This document shows, piece after piece, positions 25,918 through 35,384 of a stretch of DNA of 64,000 nucleotides. Position 1 is the first letter of the stretch; each line of letters starts with the position of its first letter. The notes under the pieces are model-generated. The model was not told the DNA's origin, did no database searches, and saw only the letters and a list, made by a program, of their open reading frames with translations. Origin of the DNA: Roseivirga echinicomitans (lineage in GTDB: Bacteria; Bacteroidota; Bacteroidia; Cytophagales; Cyclobacteriaceae); contig NZ_LRDB01000008.1 in the NCBI RefSeq assembly GCF_001592935.1, positions 1 through 64,000 of the forward strand, read 5' to 3'. Both the position numbers and the translations under genes were made by a program.

Positions 25918-26509
25918 GTCTTTGGTTGCTATAGGGTAAAGGTAACTAATAGCCAAAGGGATAATATATGACAAAAACGAATTGAGTTAATTAGGTTAAA
26001 CCACTAACACACTAGGTATTTCTCTTACGCATTAAGAAACCTCCTTGAGTGTGGAGTGAAGTTTTCCATAGTTAACTTCATCCAATGATAATCAAAAAAA
26101 ATGTAACATTGACAGCCGGTAGGAAGTCATCTGTTTATTTCCTATTCCATTTCTTTCATTTCCATAACTACGCACTCAATTGGGGTGAATGCAAACCTCA
26201 AGTAGAGGATGTTTTTTTTTTTTATCTTTTAAAAAAATCGTAAAGCGTTCTATTTAGCTCCTGATAGATCACCATAGACCTTCATCTAACATTAAGTGAA
26301 GTGGCCACTTTTTTAAGCTGTTATCTGCTAACTTTATTAGATTCTCTCTCTTCCATAGTTTCTATCGGCACTAAATTAGGAAGTAAGATTTGTCAAAAAC
26401 CAAGACACACTACAAGGCTCGGTATATAAGTGAATTTAAAAAATAAAAAACCCGAGTTCATCTCAACAATCTGTTTAAAAACATGAGTTATAGATGCTCA
26501 CCAATATTC
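25918..26509. other. Noncoding AT-rich stretch
   Basis: About 590 bp with no convincing gene on either strand. The only structure noted is a 12-T run at 26212-26223 after a weak CCTC/GAGG stem (about 26195-26208). No promoter with both boxes was identified. Confidence 0.6.
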
Positions 26510-27133
26510 CTATTGGGTAAATATCTCTTTGATATAAATCGATATATCATGTGGTGCAGGTTCATCCCCACCAAAGTAAGGGTAGAGTTTATAGTATAAT
26601 CCAACCTCGCAGTTAGTCCCTCTTTCAACCTCCTGCTTCATTTCTCCGTTTAGCAGCAGATAAAATTTATCGCCTACAATTTGAATTTGATAATGCGCAG
26701 TTTCACGAATAGCAATATCTCCCATGTGGTGATACCCCACTACTCCATTTGTGTATGCATATGAAAAAATTTCCACCATATCCTTCACCAGACTATATCT
26801 CCAGCCAAACCGTACACTATTCTCATGGTGCAAGCTATTGCAGTCTGAAAAACCAAACAGCTTATTAATATCATCTTGGTTTCTATTACCTAGATCGTAA
26901 CGTACCGATTCATCAAACCGAGCTGTAAAATCCAACACATCCGACTTTAAAGTCCCTGACTTATCGTTAGGAAAACCACCCAACCTCTTACTCATGTGCT
27001 GCCCTTTTGGTAACAGATACTCCACCTCCTTTTGCTCATAAATATCCGAACATGAGCCTATAAGGATTAGTATTCCAAATGCCAAGATGGTACCTACGCT
27101 ACTATTCCTTTTGTTTCTTCTACCCGATAACAT
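26510..27133 (-). CDS. Hypothetical lipoprotein
   Basis: A 207-residue protein with a lipoprotein signal peptide: a basic start, a hydrophobic core and lipobox LIGSC with C28. The body (FTARFDESVRYDL, INKLFGFSDCNSLHHENS, FGWRY, GLYYKLYPYFGGDEPAPHDISIYI in part) is beta-rich and looks like a lectin-like sandwich, but I do not recognise the family with certainty. Likely anchored to the outer membrane. It stands alone, flanked by noncoding DNA, within the island of small secreted proteins. Confidence 0.75.
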   Translation of the reverse strand: MLSGRRNKRNSSVGTILAFGILILIGSCSDIYEQKEVEYLLPKGQHMSKRLGGFPNDKSGTLKSDVLDFTARFDESVRYDLGNRNQDDINKLFGFSDCNSLHHENSVRFGWRYSLVKDMVEIFSYAYTNGVVGYHHMGDIAIRETAHYQIQIVGDKFYLLLNGEMKQEVERGTNCEVGLYYKLYPYFGGDEPAPHDISIYIKEIFTQ

Positions 27134-27443
27134 TATATAAAAAACTATTAATTCGACTTTTATTTATAAGGTTTTACGCAGACAGGGTTTCGAAATATTA
27201 ACCCTTTTAACTTTATATTCAAGAATTCCACTCAGTGAAAATCATTTGTTCTAAAATTACCTGACTTTTTCACAACACCCATTCAAGATAGTAAATCAAA
27301 CAACAACTTACAGTATTCCCTCTCGTGTGAGGTGTACAAAACTAATTACTTTCTTGAGCATTCTTATATATTAACCTAAAGCTTGGCGAGTTTAAGCCAT
27401 CCAATTCAAAACATATTTCGTGCAATTGGCCCAACTGCTTCAA
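27134..27443. other. Noncoding stretch
   Basis: About 310 bp, AT-rich, between two minus-strand secreted-protein genes. No gene, RNA or clear hairpin was seen. Confidence 0.6.
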
Positions 27444-27896
27444 TTAATTTAAGTTCCAAATGAATTTCAAACCAAATCCCCTTTTCTCTCCTACACCATA
27501 TTCAAAGCCAAGTTTCCAGGATTCATTCAGGTCAACCCTAGCTTCCGCAGCAATAAATACTTTTTGCGCCTCTGAATTATATTTGGCTAACCTCACTGAA
27601 GGACCAATCTGCATATTATCTCCAATTGGCAACATTACACTACTTTGAATTCCAGCAAAGCGATCATCCATGTATCGTTCACCAAAATCATAATCCCTAG
27701 TATGAAAATAACTAATATTAAAAACTTCTTTGAAATTGATCCCTATTTGATACCCAAATAAATAACCTCCATAATTAAAGTAGGTAGGCGCCACCTGAAA
27801 GGTGAAAGAATTCCCTTCTTTTGCCTGATGGTAAGTTTGAGAAAAGACTGTGTTACTCACTAAGAGCAAAAATGTAATGGCCAATAACTTTTTCAT
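27444..27896 (-). CDS. Small outer-membrane barrel-like protein, paralogue of 25459-25917
   Basis: A 150-residue exported protein starting at MKKLLAITFLLLVSNTVFSQ (27896); the in-frame upstream start at 27932 is not favoured. It has strong beta-strand alternation and an aromatic C-terminus (GLKFIWNLN), as expected for an outer-membrane barrel. The central and C-terminal parts align by eye with the 25459-25917 product, so the two look like diverged copies with the lipoprotein gene between them. Function unknown. Confidence 0.7.
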   Translation of the reverse strand: MKKLLAITFLLLVSNTVFSQTYHQAKEGNSFTFQVAPTYFNYGGYLFGYQIGINFKEVFNISYFHTRDYDFGERYMDDRFAGIQSSVMLPIGDNMQIGPSVRLAKYNSEAQKVFIAAEARVDLNESWKLGFEYGVGEKRGFGLKFIWNLN

Positions 27897-28178
27897 GACT
27901 TTCAGATGTATGTTTTGTATTCCAAAGGTCATTAGAAGTCCGTTCGATTTTATGGGTCAGTCTCCTAATATGAAAAATGTCTATTTCGCTTATCTCTATT
28001 AGATATAAGAGTAGTGATAGCATGTAGGTGATTTACCTCCATTTGTACTAGATTAATACCTAACACCAATTCTAAATTCACTTAATCCCTCTCGCAGTTC
28101 GTCTAAAAATCTTTTCACCCCCCCATTTAACAATCTTTAACAGCCATTTTTTAGAAAGCCCTTGACAAACGGTTAACC
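27897..28178. other. Noncoding stretch upstream of the bat promoter
   Basis: The intergenic region 27897-28223 separates divergent genes. This part shows no gene; it ends in the palindrome GGTTAACC (28171-28178), just before the bat promoter element. Confidence 0.55.
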
Positions 28179-28204
28179 TAGACGTCTAAGGATTGCTATA
28201 TTTG
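28179..28204 (+). promoter_or_regulatory. Promoter of batB-batC with 10-bp palindrome
   Basis: TATATTTG (28197-28204) is a strong TAnnTTTG -7 box 19 bp before the batB ATG. Directly upstream is the perfect palindrome TAGACGTCTA (28179-28188), placed in what would be the -33/-7 spacer, with GGTTAACC next to it. A repressor operator is a reasonable guess. Confidence 0.45.
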
Positions 28205-28223
28205 TCGATTAGCTAGAAAACAC

Positions 28224-29195
28224 ATGACTTGGTTTAAATCTATAGGAACAACAGAAGCCATATTTATTGGGCTTTTTCTTGCTGCCTATCTCGCATACAT
28301 TTTCCGTTTAGCAACAATTGCCAAAAGATTGCAAACCAGTTACAGGCCATTATTGCTTAAGGTATTGCTCCGAACTTTAGCCTTTGCTTTGATTATCTTT
28401 TCACTTATGGGACCATCATTTGGCGAAACAACTAAAGAAGTGAAGTCAGAAGGCAAAGACATTTACATTGCTGTAGATTTATCACAGTCAATGAATGCAC
28501 AAGATGTTGAGCCATCTAGGCTTTCAAAAATAAAATTTGAACTTAATAATATTGTTCAAGCATTTAGCTCTGACCGAATAGGCTTGATCATATTTTCATC
28601 TGAGGCCTTTATTCAATGCCCTCTCACTTACGATCAAAGTGCTATCAATTTGTTTATCAGTACGCTCAAGACTGAGTTAGTACCCAATGCTGGAACGGAC
28701 TTTAGTGCTCCTTTAAACATTGCAATGGAAAAGCTTGATTTAGCAGCAGAGGGGCCTATCACTCAACAGAAATCGAAAATTATTTTAATGATTAGCGATG
28801 GTGAGGATTTTGGAGATGAAACGGACAAAGCAGCTAAAAAAGTAGTGGACACTGGAGTAAAACTCTTTGCTCTTGGTGTTGGCACTGAAAAAGGTGCTAA
28901 AATCCCTGAGGGACGTTCATTTAAAAGAGACAGAAACGGGCAAGAAGTAATAACAAAGCTCAACTCTGAATCGTTAAGAAAGCTGGCAGCCGATACAGGA
29001 GGAAATTATTTTGAAATTAATCAAGATCAAAATGATGTAAAGAGACTGATAAGAGCTATCAATGAAGTAGAAGGCGAAGTACGTGATACCCGTCAAATTG
29101 ATGCTTCTGCCAATAAATTCTATTACTTTCTAGGAGCCGCTATTCTTTTGCTAATCTTAGATGCACTGATAAGAAGAAAGACATTACGCCTATGA
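28224..29195 (+). CDS. batB: BatB-like von Willebrand factor A membrane protein
   Basis: A 323-residue protein with two N-terminal transmembrane helices (about 11-28 and 44-62), a VWA domain (about 78-280) and a C-terminal helix (about 299-315). The MIDAS metal site is intact: D85, S87 and S89 in AVDLSQSM and the threonine in NAGTDFSAP. Bat (Bacteroides aerotolerance) proteins form a membrane complex linked with stress and envelope functions. The downstream BatC-like gene overlaps by 4 bp. BatA, BatD, BatE, MoxR and the DUF58 partner are not in this window. Confidence 0.85.
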   Translation: MTWFKSIGTTEAIFIGLFLAAYLAYIFRLATIAKRLQTSYRPLLLKVLLRTLAFALIIFSLMGPSFGETTKEVKSEGKDIYIAVDLSQSMNAQDVEPSRLSKIKFELNNIVQAFSSDRIGLIIFSSEAFIQCPLTYDQSAINLFISTLKTELVPNAGTDFSAPLNIAMEKLDLAAEGPITQQKSKIILMISDGEDFGDETDKAAKKVVDTGVKLFALGVGTEKGAKIPEGRSFKRDRNGQEVITKLNSESLRKLAADTGGNYFEINQDQNDVKRLIRAINEVEGEVRDTRQIDASANKFYYFLGAAILLLILDALIRRKTLRL

Positions 29196-30139
29196 AATAT
29201 TTTATTACGTTAATTCTAGTATTCACCAGTATTACCGACCCGGTAACGAGAATCGCTAAGTCTAATGCGTTAAAGAAAGAGGCTAAGGCATTTTACGATC
29301 AAGAAAGCTATGAACTAGCAGTCTCTTCCTATGCGAAGCTACTGGATTCAATGATGGTCATGGATGAAGACGCTCGTCTCAATATGGCTAATGCTGCCTA
29401 TTTCTTGGCTTATGGGAATAATGAGCTCCTAGGGGTTTTAAATGAAGCAGCAGAAAATCCAGATAACCTTGATGAAAGTGCCGTAGGTATGGCTAGTGAA
29501 GGCCTTAAATTCGCCAGTATTGCGAGCAATAATTATGACGAACTATCTGGTAGTGCAAAGAACAATGTCATTGCTTCAAGTGCCTTTAACCAGAAAGGGA
29601 TTATAGCCTATAAAAGAAGTGAAGCGGCCAAAACAGAAGAAAAGAAATCTCTTACCGATCAGGCTTTAAATGATTTTAAAAACTCCTTGAGAAAAAATCC
29701 AACCAACGAATCTGCTAGGTACAATTACGAATTGTTGAAAAAACTGATCAGAGAGCAAGAGGAACAAGATAAAAACAACGAAGATAACAAAGATCAGGAA
29801 GAGAAAAAGGACGAAGAGAAAAAAGATCAAGAGCAGAAAGATAAAAAAGACCAACAAGAAAAAAACGATCAGGAAAAGAAGGATCAAGAAAAACAAGAGA
29901 ATAAAGACCAAGAGAAAAAGGATCAACAAGAGAATAACGAAGAGCAAGACCCCAATCAAGAAAAACCTCAGGAAAAAGACCCTCTTGAAAAGCTAAAAGA
30001 GAAGCTGGAAGAAATGAATATGAGCCCAGAAAAAGCTCAAATGATTTTAGAAGCCATGAAAAATAATGAGGTTCAATATGTTCAACAGAACAAAAGGAAG
30101 GCTACTAAGAAAAAAGACTCAAGTAAACCAGATTGGTAA
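29192..30139 (+). CDS. batC: BatC-like TPR protein with highly charged tail
   Basis: A 315-residue protein with an N-terminal hydrophobic segment (signal peptide or anchor), TPR-like helices (about 25-190) and a very long K/D/E/Q low-complexity stretch (about 186-270). It ends with a conserved-looking helix, LEKLKEKLEEMNMSPEKAQMILEAM in part, and a basic tail. BatC proteins have TPRs and act with BatB. The low-complexity DNA is a chain of GAT/CAA/GAA/AAA codons and creates a spurious antisense frame. Confidence 0.8.
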   Translation: MKYFITLILVFTSITDPVTRIAKSNALKKEAKAFYDQESYELAVSSYAKLLDSMMVMDEDARLNMANAAYFLAYGNNELLGVLNEAAENPDNLDESAVGMASEGLKFASIASNNYDELSGSAKNNVIASSAFNQKGIIAYKRSEAAKTEEKKSLTDQALNDFKNSLRKNPTNESARYNYELLKKLIREQEEQDKNNEDNKDQEEKKDEEKKDQEQKDKKDQQEKNDQEKKDQEKQENKDQEKKDQQENNEEQDPNQEKPQEKDPLEKLKEKLEEMNMSPEKAQMILEAMKNNEVQYVQQNKRKATKKKDSSKPDW

Positions 30140-30235
30140 AATTTGAGCTAGCTACAGATTCTCATCCCATTACCTCCCATAGATAACGGCATGTCAGTAG
30201 CTAAATTCATCTTGTTACCTGATTGTAAACGTCAT

Positions 30236-30898
30236 TTAAACGTCATCAAAAAGTCTTTTCTCCAAAGCGTAGATGGCCAAACCAGCCATGTTTTTAGCAC
30301 CAGTTTTCTCCAAGAGATTTCGTTTGTGAGCGTCAACCGTACGGACTGAAATAAATAACTCATCCGCAATTTCCTGATTTGAATACTCCTTGACTATAAG
30401 GTGGAGTACCTCTCTTTCTCTGTTTGTCAATGGAATATCCATGGCCAGTCTAGACCCTCTAGATTTACTCCCCCTTAGGTTATTCATAATTATAGTGGTC
30501 ACTTCTTGAGAGTAATAAGTATTTCCCTCAGCCACTTCTGTTATTGCTCTCTTTATTTCTTCTTCCCCACTACTCTTTAAAATATAGCCCTGAATGCCAT
30601 AATTAAGTATCTTCTTTATGTGTTGCGTTTCACTTAACATAGTAAGTGCCAAAATCTTGAACTCAACAGTCCCTCCTTGCGTCAAGTTCTTTACCAGTTC
30701 AATCCCATCCATGGAAGGCATCACAATATCTGTTACTAGTACATCAAAATTGCTGTCTTTATTTATCATAGAAAGCGCTTCTTGCCCATTATTGGCTTCG
30801 CCAACAATCTCAAACCTTTCATCCTCGTCAAGATAAAACTTAACACCATCGCGGATCATTTTATGGTCGTCAACAAGAAATATTCTAATCGTTTTCAT
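30236..30898 (-). CDS. NarL/LuxR-type response regulator
   Basis: A 220-residue regulator: receiver domain (1-120) with D10/D11, phosphoacceptor D57 in LVTDIVMPSMDG and a lysine in YILKSS, then a LuxR-type helix-turn-helix (about 150-212: LTNREREVLHLIVKEYSNQEIADELF and SVRTVDAHKRNL in part). It overlaps the nine-PAS kinase gene by 14 bp and is its cognate partner. DNA targets are unknown. Confidence 0.95.
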   Translation of the reverse strand: MKTIRIFLVDDHKMIRDGVKFYLDEDERFEIVGEANNGQEALSMINKDSNFDVLVTDIVMPSMDGIELVKNLTQGGTVEFKILALTMLSETQHIKKILNYGIQGYILKSSGEEEIKRAITEVAEGNTYYSQEVTTIIMNNLRGSKSRGSRLAMDIPLTNREREVLHLIVKEYSNQEIADELFISVRTVDAHKRNLLEKTGAKNMAGLAIYALEKRLFDDV

Positions 30899-33800
30899 AA
30901 GCTATTTTAGAGTTGTCCAAGGGGACATTTAAAATTAATGAGGTGCCTTTTCCCGGAAAAGAATCTAGGATAAATTCACCTGAAAGAGCGCTAGCTCTGT
31001 TCTTCATACTTGCCAATCCAAATCCTGAAGAATTAAAATTAACATTATCCAAATCAAAACCTTTCCCATCGTCTTCAATAATTAATTGAATACTTGTCGA
31101 AAGTTTTATCAACTGAATCGAAACACTTTGAGCTTGAGCATGCTTAATAATGTTGGTAATAGATTCCTGAATAATCTTATAAAAGCTAGTCTCTGTACTA
31201 ACATTAAGCCGTTCTTCCTCTAAGTTAGTAATGAATTCGAAATTCACAGCAGAAGTAGCATTCAATTCGTCCACTAAATCTTTCACAACTTCAGTTAAGC
31301 CAAAATCTTCTATCGCTTTAGGCATTAGTCTATGGGCTATCTCTCGTGTTTGATCGAGAGATTTTCTGAGGTGCTCCCAGCCACGTTCGTATCGTTCTAA
31401 TACCCTTTGACTCAACAGATGTTTCTCTTTTTTAACAAATTCCAAATTAAGCGATGCAATGGTCAAGGTTTGCTGCAAACTATCATGAATTTCACGAGAT
31501 ATCCTGCTACGCTCTTCATCCGCAGCATCTAATACTGCTGCTAAAACCTTTTCTTCAGACCTTATTCTATCCGTAATATCAAAAACGGAAGCTTCAACAG
31601 ACAAAGGCTCTCCAGCCTCATTAAAAATGCCATGACCAAATTCTGAAAGCCATTTAATTTCTCCCTCTTTATCAAGAATTCGATAGTTTAATCGATAAGT
31701 CTGTCTATTACTTATGGCGGCATTGAAACCGGACTCAACAAACCTTTTGTCATCAGGATGAATTAGTTTTTGATATTGTAGACCATTCTCATTTGTCAAT
31801 TCATCGACTGTATACCCCGTTAATTCATGACAAAATGCATTCACATAGGTAAACTCTTTAGTGGGATATTTTGCACTATAAACTAACCCTGGAATGTCTT
31901 CAACTAGAGATTGGTATTGAGTATATGATTTTTCTAAATCCAGAGTAAGATTTCTTTCCTTAGTAATGTCCATCATGGTGCAAACATGCCTTTTAGGCAA
32001 ACCAGATTTATCAAACTCCACATTCTTACCAAGTACTCGCATCCATCTTATATCTCCAGCCTTAGTAACTAGCCTGATCATTATATCCATTTCGTTTATT
32101 ACTCCAGACTTTAAGTTTGCAGCAAGTTCCGTAACCAAATCAACATCGTCTGTATATACACTTTTATTAATATGATCTGAGACACTGCTCTCAAAATCAT
32201 ATTTAGCTCTTCCTATAAGTTCATAGTAATTTTCGTTCCACTGGAGTTCGTCATCTTTAATGTTCCAGTCTAGAATTATTTGTTTTGTACCTGAAATCGC
32301 AAGATTCAAAACCCTCTGGCTTTCCATAAGTTGTTCTTGGGCAACCCTTGTTGCGGTTACATTCATTGTCAGACCAATTACTCTCACCCTCCCATTGGCA
32401 TCTAAGAAAGTCTTCCCCTTAGACTTTAACCACCTAAGTTCATTGTTCTGGGTGAGCACTCTATATTCAAGTTCATAATGCCTAAGCTTGCCCACCTTCA
32501 GTTTTCCAAAAAGTTTACGCACTTTTTCGCTATCATCGGGATGAAGCACAGAATCCATAAATTGATCTTTTGTTGGGTCGTACTTCCCCTTTTCCTGGCC
32601 TATAATTTCTAGATAATTATCACTTACACTGACTGTATTCGTTTCTAAATCCCAATCCATTAAGGCCATATTGGCTCCATCAAATGCCAACTTCAATCTC
32701 TCCTCATTCTCAAATAGTTCTTGATCTTTCAGGTGTGAGTCTGTGACATCTAAATTCAGCCCAATCACTTTATCACCCTCTTCTTCACTGATTCTGAAAA
32801 TTTTAGCCGTTGATCTTACATGCTTTATATCCCCAGATTCAGTCTTTATTTCATACTCAACATCAAACACTCCTTTATTACTTACCAAGGATGCTAAATT
32901 TCGAGTCAGTTCGTCTTTAGAGTCTGATTGAACATAACCGAGCCAATCAGAAATATTGATTTGATTATTCTCAGGTAGTTTCCTTTCGTGAATTGATGCC
33001 ATTCCTTTATCCCATACAAGATTATCAGAAACCATATCCCATTCCCAAACACCTGTTTTGGCAGTAGTCGCGGCCAACTCATATTTAAGATTGGCGTTCA
33101 AAATAGCCATCTCTTTCTCTTTGTATTCAGTCAAGTCTATATGAGTTCCATAAATCAAGACGGGCTGTCCATCTTTATCTCTTTCTATTATTTTCCCTCG
33201 ATCAAGAATCCAACGCCATTTATTATCTTTTCCTTTTATCCGAATTAGAAGTTCAAACCCACCGCTATCTTTAATTTTTTCATCATAAAGTGAGGTATTA
33301 ATTTTTTCAAGATCGTCTGGGTGAACTCTTTCGTTAAAGAAAGACTGTTCATGGACTATTTCATCAAACTCATAGCCCAACATTTCGGCATAATATTCAT
33401 TAAACCTAGTATTCCCAGTTTTCAAATTCAATTCCCATGTCCCTATTCTAGCTGACTCAATGGCAAGAGCCATTTTCTGCTTACCGTCCAATAATTCCTT
33501 TTCAGCCTTAATTCTTCCAGTAACATCCCTAAAAACCGCAAAGATGAAAACATCTCCATCAATCATTATCCTGCTTAAATTTACTTCGCAATAAATGATC
33601 TTTCCATCTACCTTCTGTACATCCCAGAAAAAATTGGCTTGACCATTTTTCAAAGTATTCTCAACTTGATCAGATAAAAATTCTTCTGAAAGCTGTCCTG
33701 TTGTTTGATATTCTGGTGTAAAATTCCAAATTTTTTCATTTTTCAGTTGCTCTTCTGCAACTCCAAAAATTGGCTTCACATTAACATTACAATCCAAACA

Positions 33801-35060
33801 AAATCCATCCTTAAGGATGGTCATCGCATCATTACTTTGCTCAAAAATTGTCCGAAACTTCTCTTCGTTTTCTTTTAAGTTGGCCTGTATTATGTATTGA
33901 TCGTGAACATCAGTAGAAACACCAATCAGTGATGTTATATCACCAGACTCATCAATCATGGGCGATATAGAAACCATAAACCATCGATAAATCCCCGTAG
34001 AATTTTTGATTCTCACCTGAACAGAAAAAGAGGCTTTATCTTTATTGGCTAACTTCCATTTTTTATTCGTTAATGGAAGATCGTCTGGGTGCACAAAATT
34101 CAACCATTTTGAACCATGATATGCATCGTCATAAAGCCCTAAGTATGTCCGCCCTTTACTATTTAGATAGGTTAAGTCACCCTGTGCATCCAGCAACCAA
34201 AGCATATGCGGCAACGATTCCGATTGAAATCTATATTTTTCTTCACTTTCTTTCAGTGCCAAATTAGAGAGTACTTCACTGGTCACATCTCTTAGCATCC
34301 CCATTAAGTCTTCTCCAACTCGTTCTAATTCACAGTATAAAGACTTGATTTTCGTCTTTATATCTATTCTAAAATGGAAATGTGTTCTTTCACCCGGTTC
34401 TAAATCAAGTGTTCTCTGAATAACATGCCTGTCTTCTTTTACTATTCTATTGAAAAACCTTAAAGAAGGACCTGCCGAAGCGGGCATTCCTAAGAGGTTA
34501 TATATATTATCGGACCAGATTATTTCATTCGTTTTGAGGTTCATTTCAAAAGAACCTATACCTCCAATTTTTTCCGTTCTGGACAAAAGTTCTTTGGTAT
34601 TCAGTAAATCAAGTTTTGGCTGTGTATCTCTTTCTTCTGTAACATTTTTGAACTTCGATAATAGGTATTTGTCATCACCAATATTGATAATCCTTGGTGT
34701 TTCACTAATACTTAAAACCGAACCAAGCTTCGTTATGAATTGATACTCTTCATCTTCAACAGACTCTCCTTTAAATATTTTTTTATGATTCTTTTTAAAT
34801 ACCTCTTGAGAATCTGGCCCCACAAAATCAATCAACTTCGTACCTTCAGGCTCAACACTCGAACACTCTACTAGTAGATTAAACTCATTGTTAAACACGA
34901 GTACATAGCCCGCTTCGCTTGACAAGGTCATAGCGCAGTCGATATTGTTAAATAACACCTCAATCAAGGCTTTGTTACTTCCAATTAAGTCATGCAACTG
35001 TGCCCTATCGTGAAGCCACCCCTTGCCTTCCTTTACCTCTTTTTTATCTGCCATTCTCAC
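30885..35060 (-). CDS. Multi-PAS cytoplasmic histidine kinase (HisKA_3)
   Basis: A 1391-residue kinase without transmembrane segments. About nine PAS/PAC units follow each other (roughly 25-140, 150-265, 270-390, 395-515, 520-645, 650-770, 775-900, 905-1030 and 1035-1165), most with the WxWxxxT or EWN-type opening and the HPDD loop. Then come a HisKA_3 dimerisation domain with phosphorylated H1192 (SREIHDSLQQTL) and a HATPase domain (EDDGKGFDL and SSGFGLASMKNR). The kinase likely integrates several intracellular signals and passes phosphate to the overlapping NarL-type regulator. Confidence 0.93.
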   Translation of the reverse strand: MRMADKKEVKEGKGWLHDRAQLHDLIGSNKALIEVLFNNIDCAMTLSSEAGYVLVFNNEFNLLVECSSVEPEGTKLIDFVGPDSQEVFKKNHKKIFKGESVEDEEYQFITKLGSVLSISETPRIINIGDDKYLLSKFKNVTEERDTQPKLDLLNTKELLSRTEKIGGIGSFEMNLKTNEIIWSDNIYNLLGMPASAGPSLRFFNRIVKEDRHVIQRTLDLEPGERTHFHFRIDIKTKIKSLYCELERVGEDLMGMLRDVTSEVLSNLALKESEEKYRFQSESLPHMLWLLDAQGDLTYLNSKGRTYLGLYDDAYHGSKWLNFVHPDDLPLTNKKWKLANKDKASFSVQVRIKNSTGIYRWFMVSISPMIDESGDITSLIGVSTDVHDQYIIQANLKENEEKFRTIFEQSNDAMTILKDGFCLDCNVNVKPIFGVAEEQLKNEKIWNFTPEYQTTGQLSEEFLSDQVENTLKNGQANFFWDVQKVDGKIIYCEVNLSRIMIDGDVFIFAVFRDVTGRIKAEKELLDGKQKMALAIESARIGTWELNLKTGNTRFNEYYAEMLGYEFDEIVHEQSFFNERVHPDDLEKINTSLYDEKIKDSGGFELLIRIKGKDNKWRWILDRGKIIERDKDGQPVLIYGTHIDLTEYKEKEMAILNANLKYELAATTAKTGVWEWDMVSDNLVWDKGMASIHERKLPENNQINISDWLGYVQSDSKDELTRNLASLVSNKGVFDVEYEIKTESGDIKHVRSTAKIFRISEEEGDKVIGLNLDVTDSHLKDQELFENEERLKLAFDGANMALMDWDLETNTVSVSDNYLEIIGQEKGKYDPTKDQFMDSVLHPDDSEKVRKLFGKLKVGKLRHYELEYRVLTQNNELRWLKSKGKTFLDANGRVRVIGLTMNVTATRVAQEQLMESQRVLNLAISGTKQIILDWNIKDDELQWNENYYELIGRAKYDFESSVSDHINKSVYTDDVDLVTELAANLKSGVINEMDIMIRLVTKAGDIRWMRVLGKNVEFDKSGLPKRHVCTMMDITKERNLTLDLEKSYTQYQSLVEDIPGLVYSAKYPTKEFTYVNAFCHELTGYTVDELTNENGLQYQKLIHPDDKRFVESGFNAAISNRQTYRLNYRILDKEGEIKWLSEFGHGIFNEAGEPLSVEASVFDITDRIRSEEKVLAAVLDAADEERSRISREIHDSLQQTLTIASLNLEFVKKEKHLLSQRVLERYERGWEHLRKSLDQTREIAHRLMPKAIEDFGLTEVVKDLVDELNATSAVNFEFITNLEEERLNVSTETSFYKIIQESITNIIKHAQAQSVSIQLIKLSTSIQLIIEDDGKGFDLDNVNFNSSGFGLASMKNRASALSGEFILDSFPGKGTSLILNVPLDNSKIAYEND

Positions 35061-35343
35061 AATTCCCTTATTGGCTTGGTTAATTATTGACGCAACTTAT
35101 TATGGATAAAACTGAACCACATTATTCTGTAGAAAAAACACCTAAAAGTGTAGCTTAGGCGAAGGTGACAAATATGGTTGAATTCGATATCATAAAAATA
35201 AGCAATCTACCTAGTCATTAAATTAAGGCTTTAAATCAACGTTTCATTAAAATAGTCAAGCAAATAAAAAAATTAAACACCGCAAAACTCTATACTAGCC
35301 CCTTTCACTATGGGTTTCACTTCATATTTGACATAGTATTCAT
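35061..35343. other. Noncoding stretch between divergent kinase and thiolase
   Basis: AT-rich, no gene seen. It must hold the kinase promoter (minus strand) and upstream part of the thiolase promoter; TTGACA at 35328-35333 is only 10 bp before the -7 box, so not a classical pair. Confidence 0.55.
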
Positions 35344-35351
35344 TACATTTG
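35344..35351 (+). promoter_or_regulatory. Promoter -7 box (TACATTTG) of the thiolase gene
   Basis: TACATTTG matches TAnnTTTG and lies 33 bp before the ATG at 35385, a normal leader length. No -33 TTG at the usual 19-bp spacing. Confidence 0.4.
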
Positions 35352-35384
35352 CTAACACTCGTTAGGTAAATTAAATAATTCAAT

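Noticed and set aside
26195-26223. Terminator from the 12-T run
   Set aside because: The preceding stem is only four to five pairs, and no gene ends just before it on the plus strand.
24268-26509. Insertion-sequence or phage remnant as source of the sparse region
   Set aside because: No transposase, integrase, inverted terminal repeats or target duplications were found by reading both strands.
29666-29959. Minus-strand frame very rich in leucine, phenylalanine and valine, resembling a membrane protein
   Set aside because: It is the antisense of the K/D/E/Q low-complexity tail of BatC; composition follows from the codons on the other strand.
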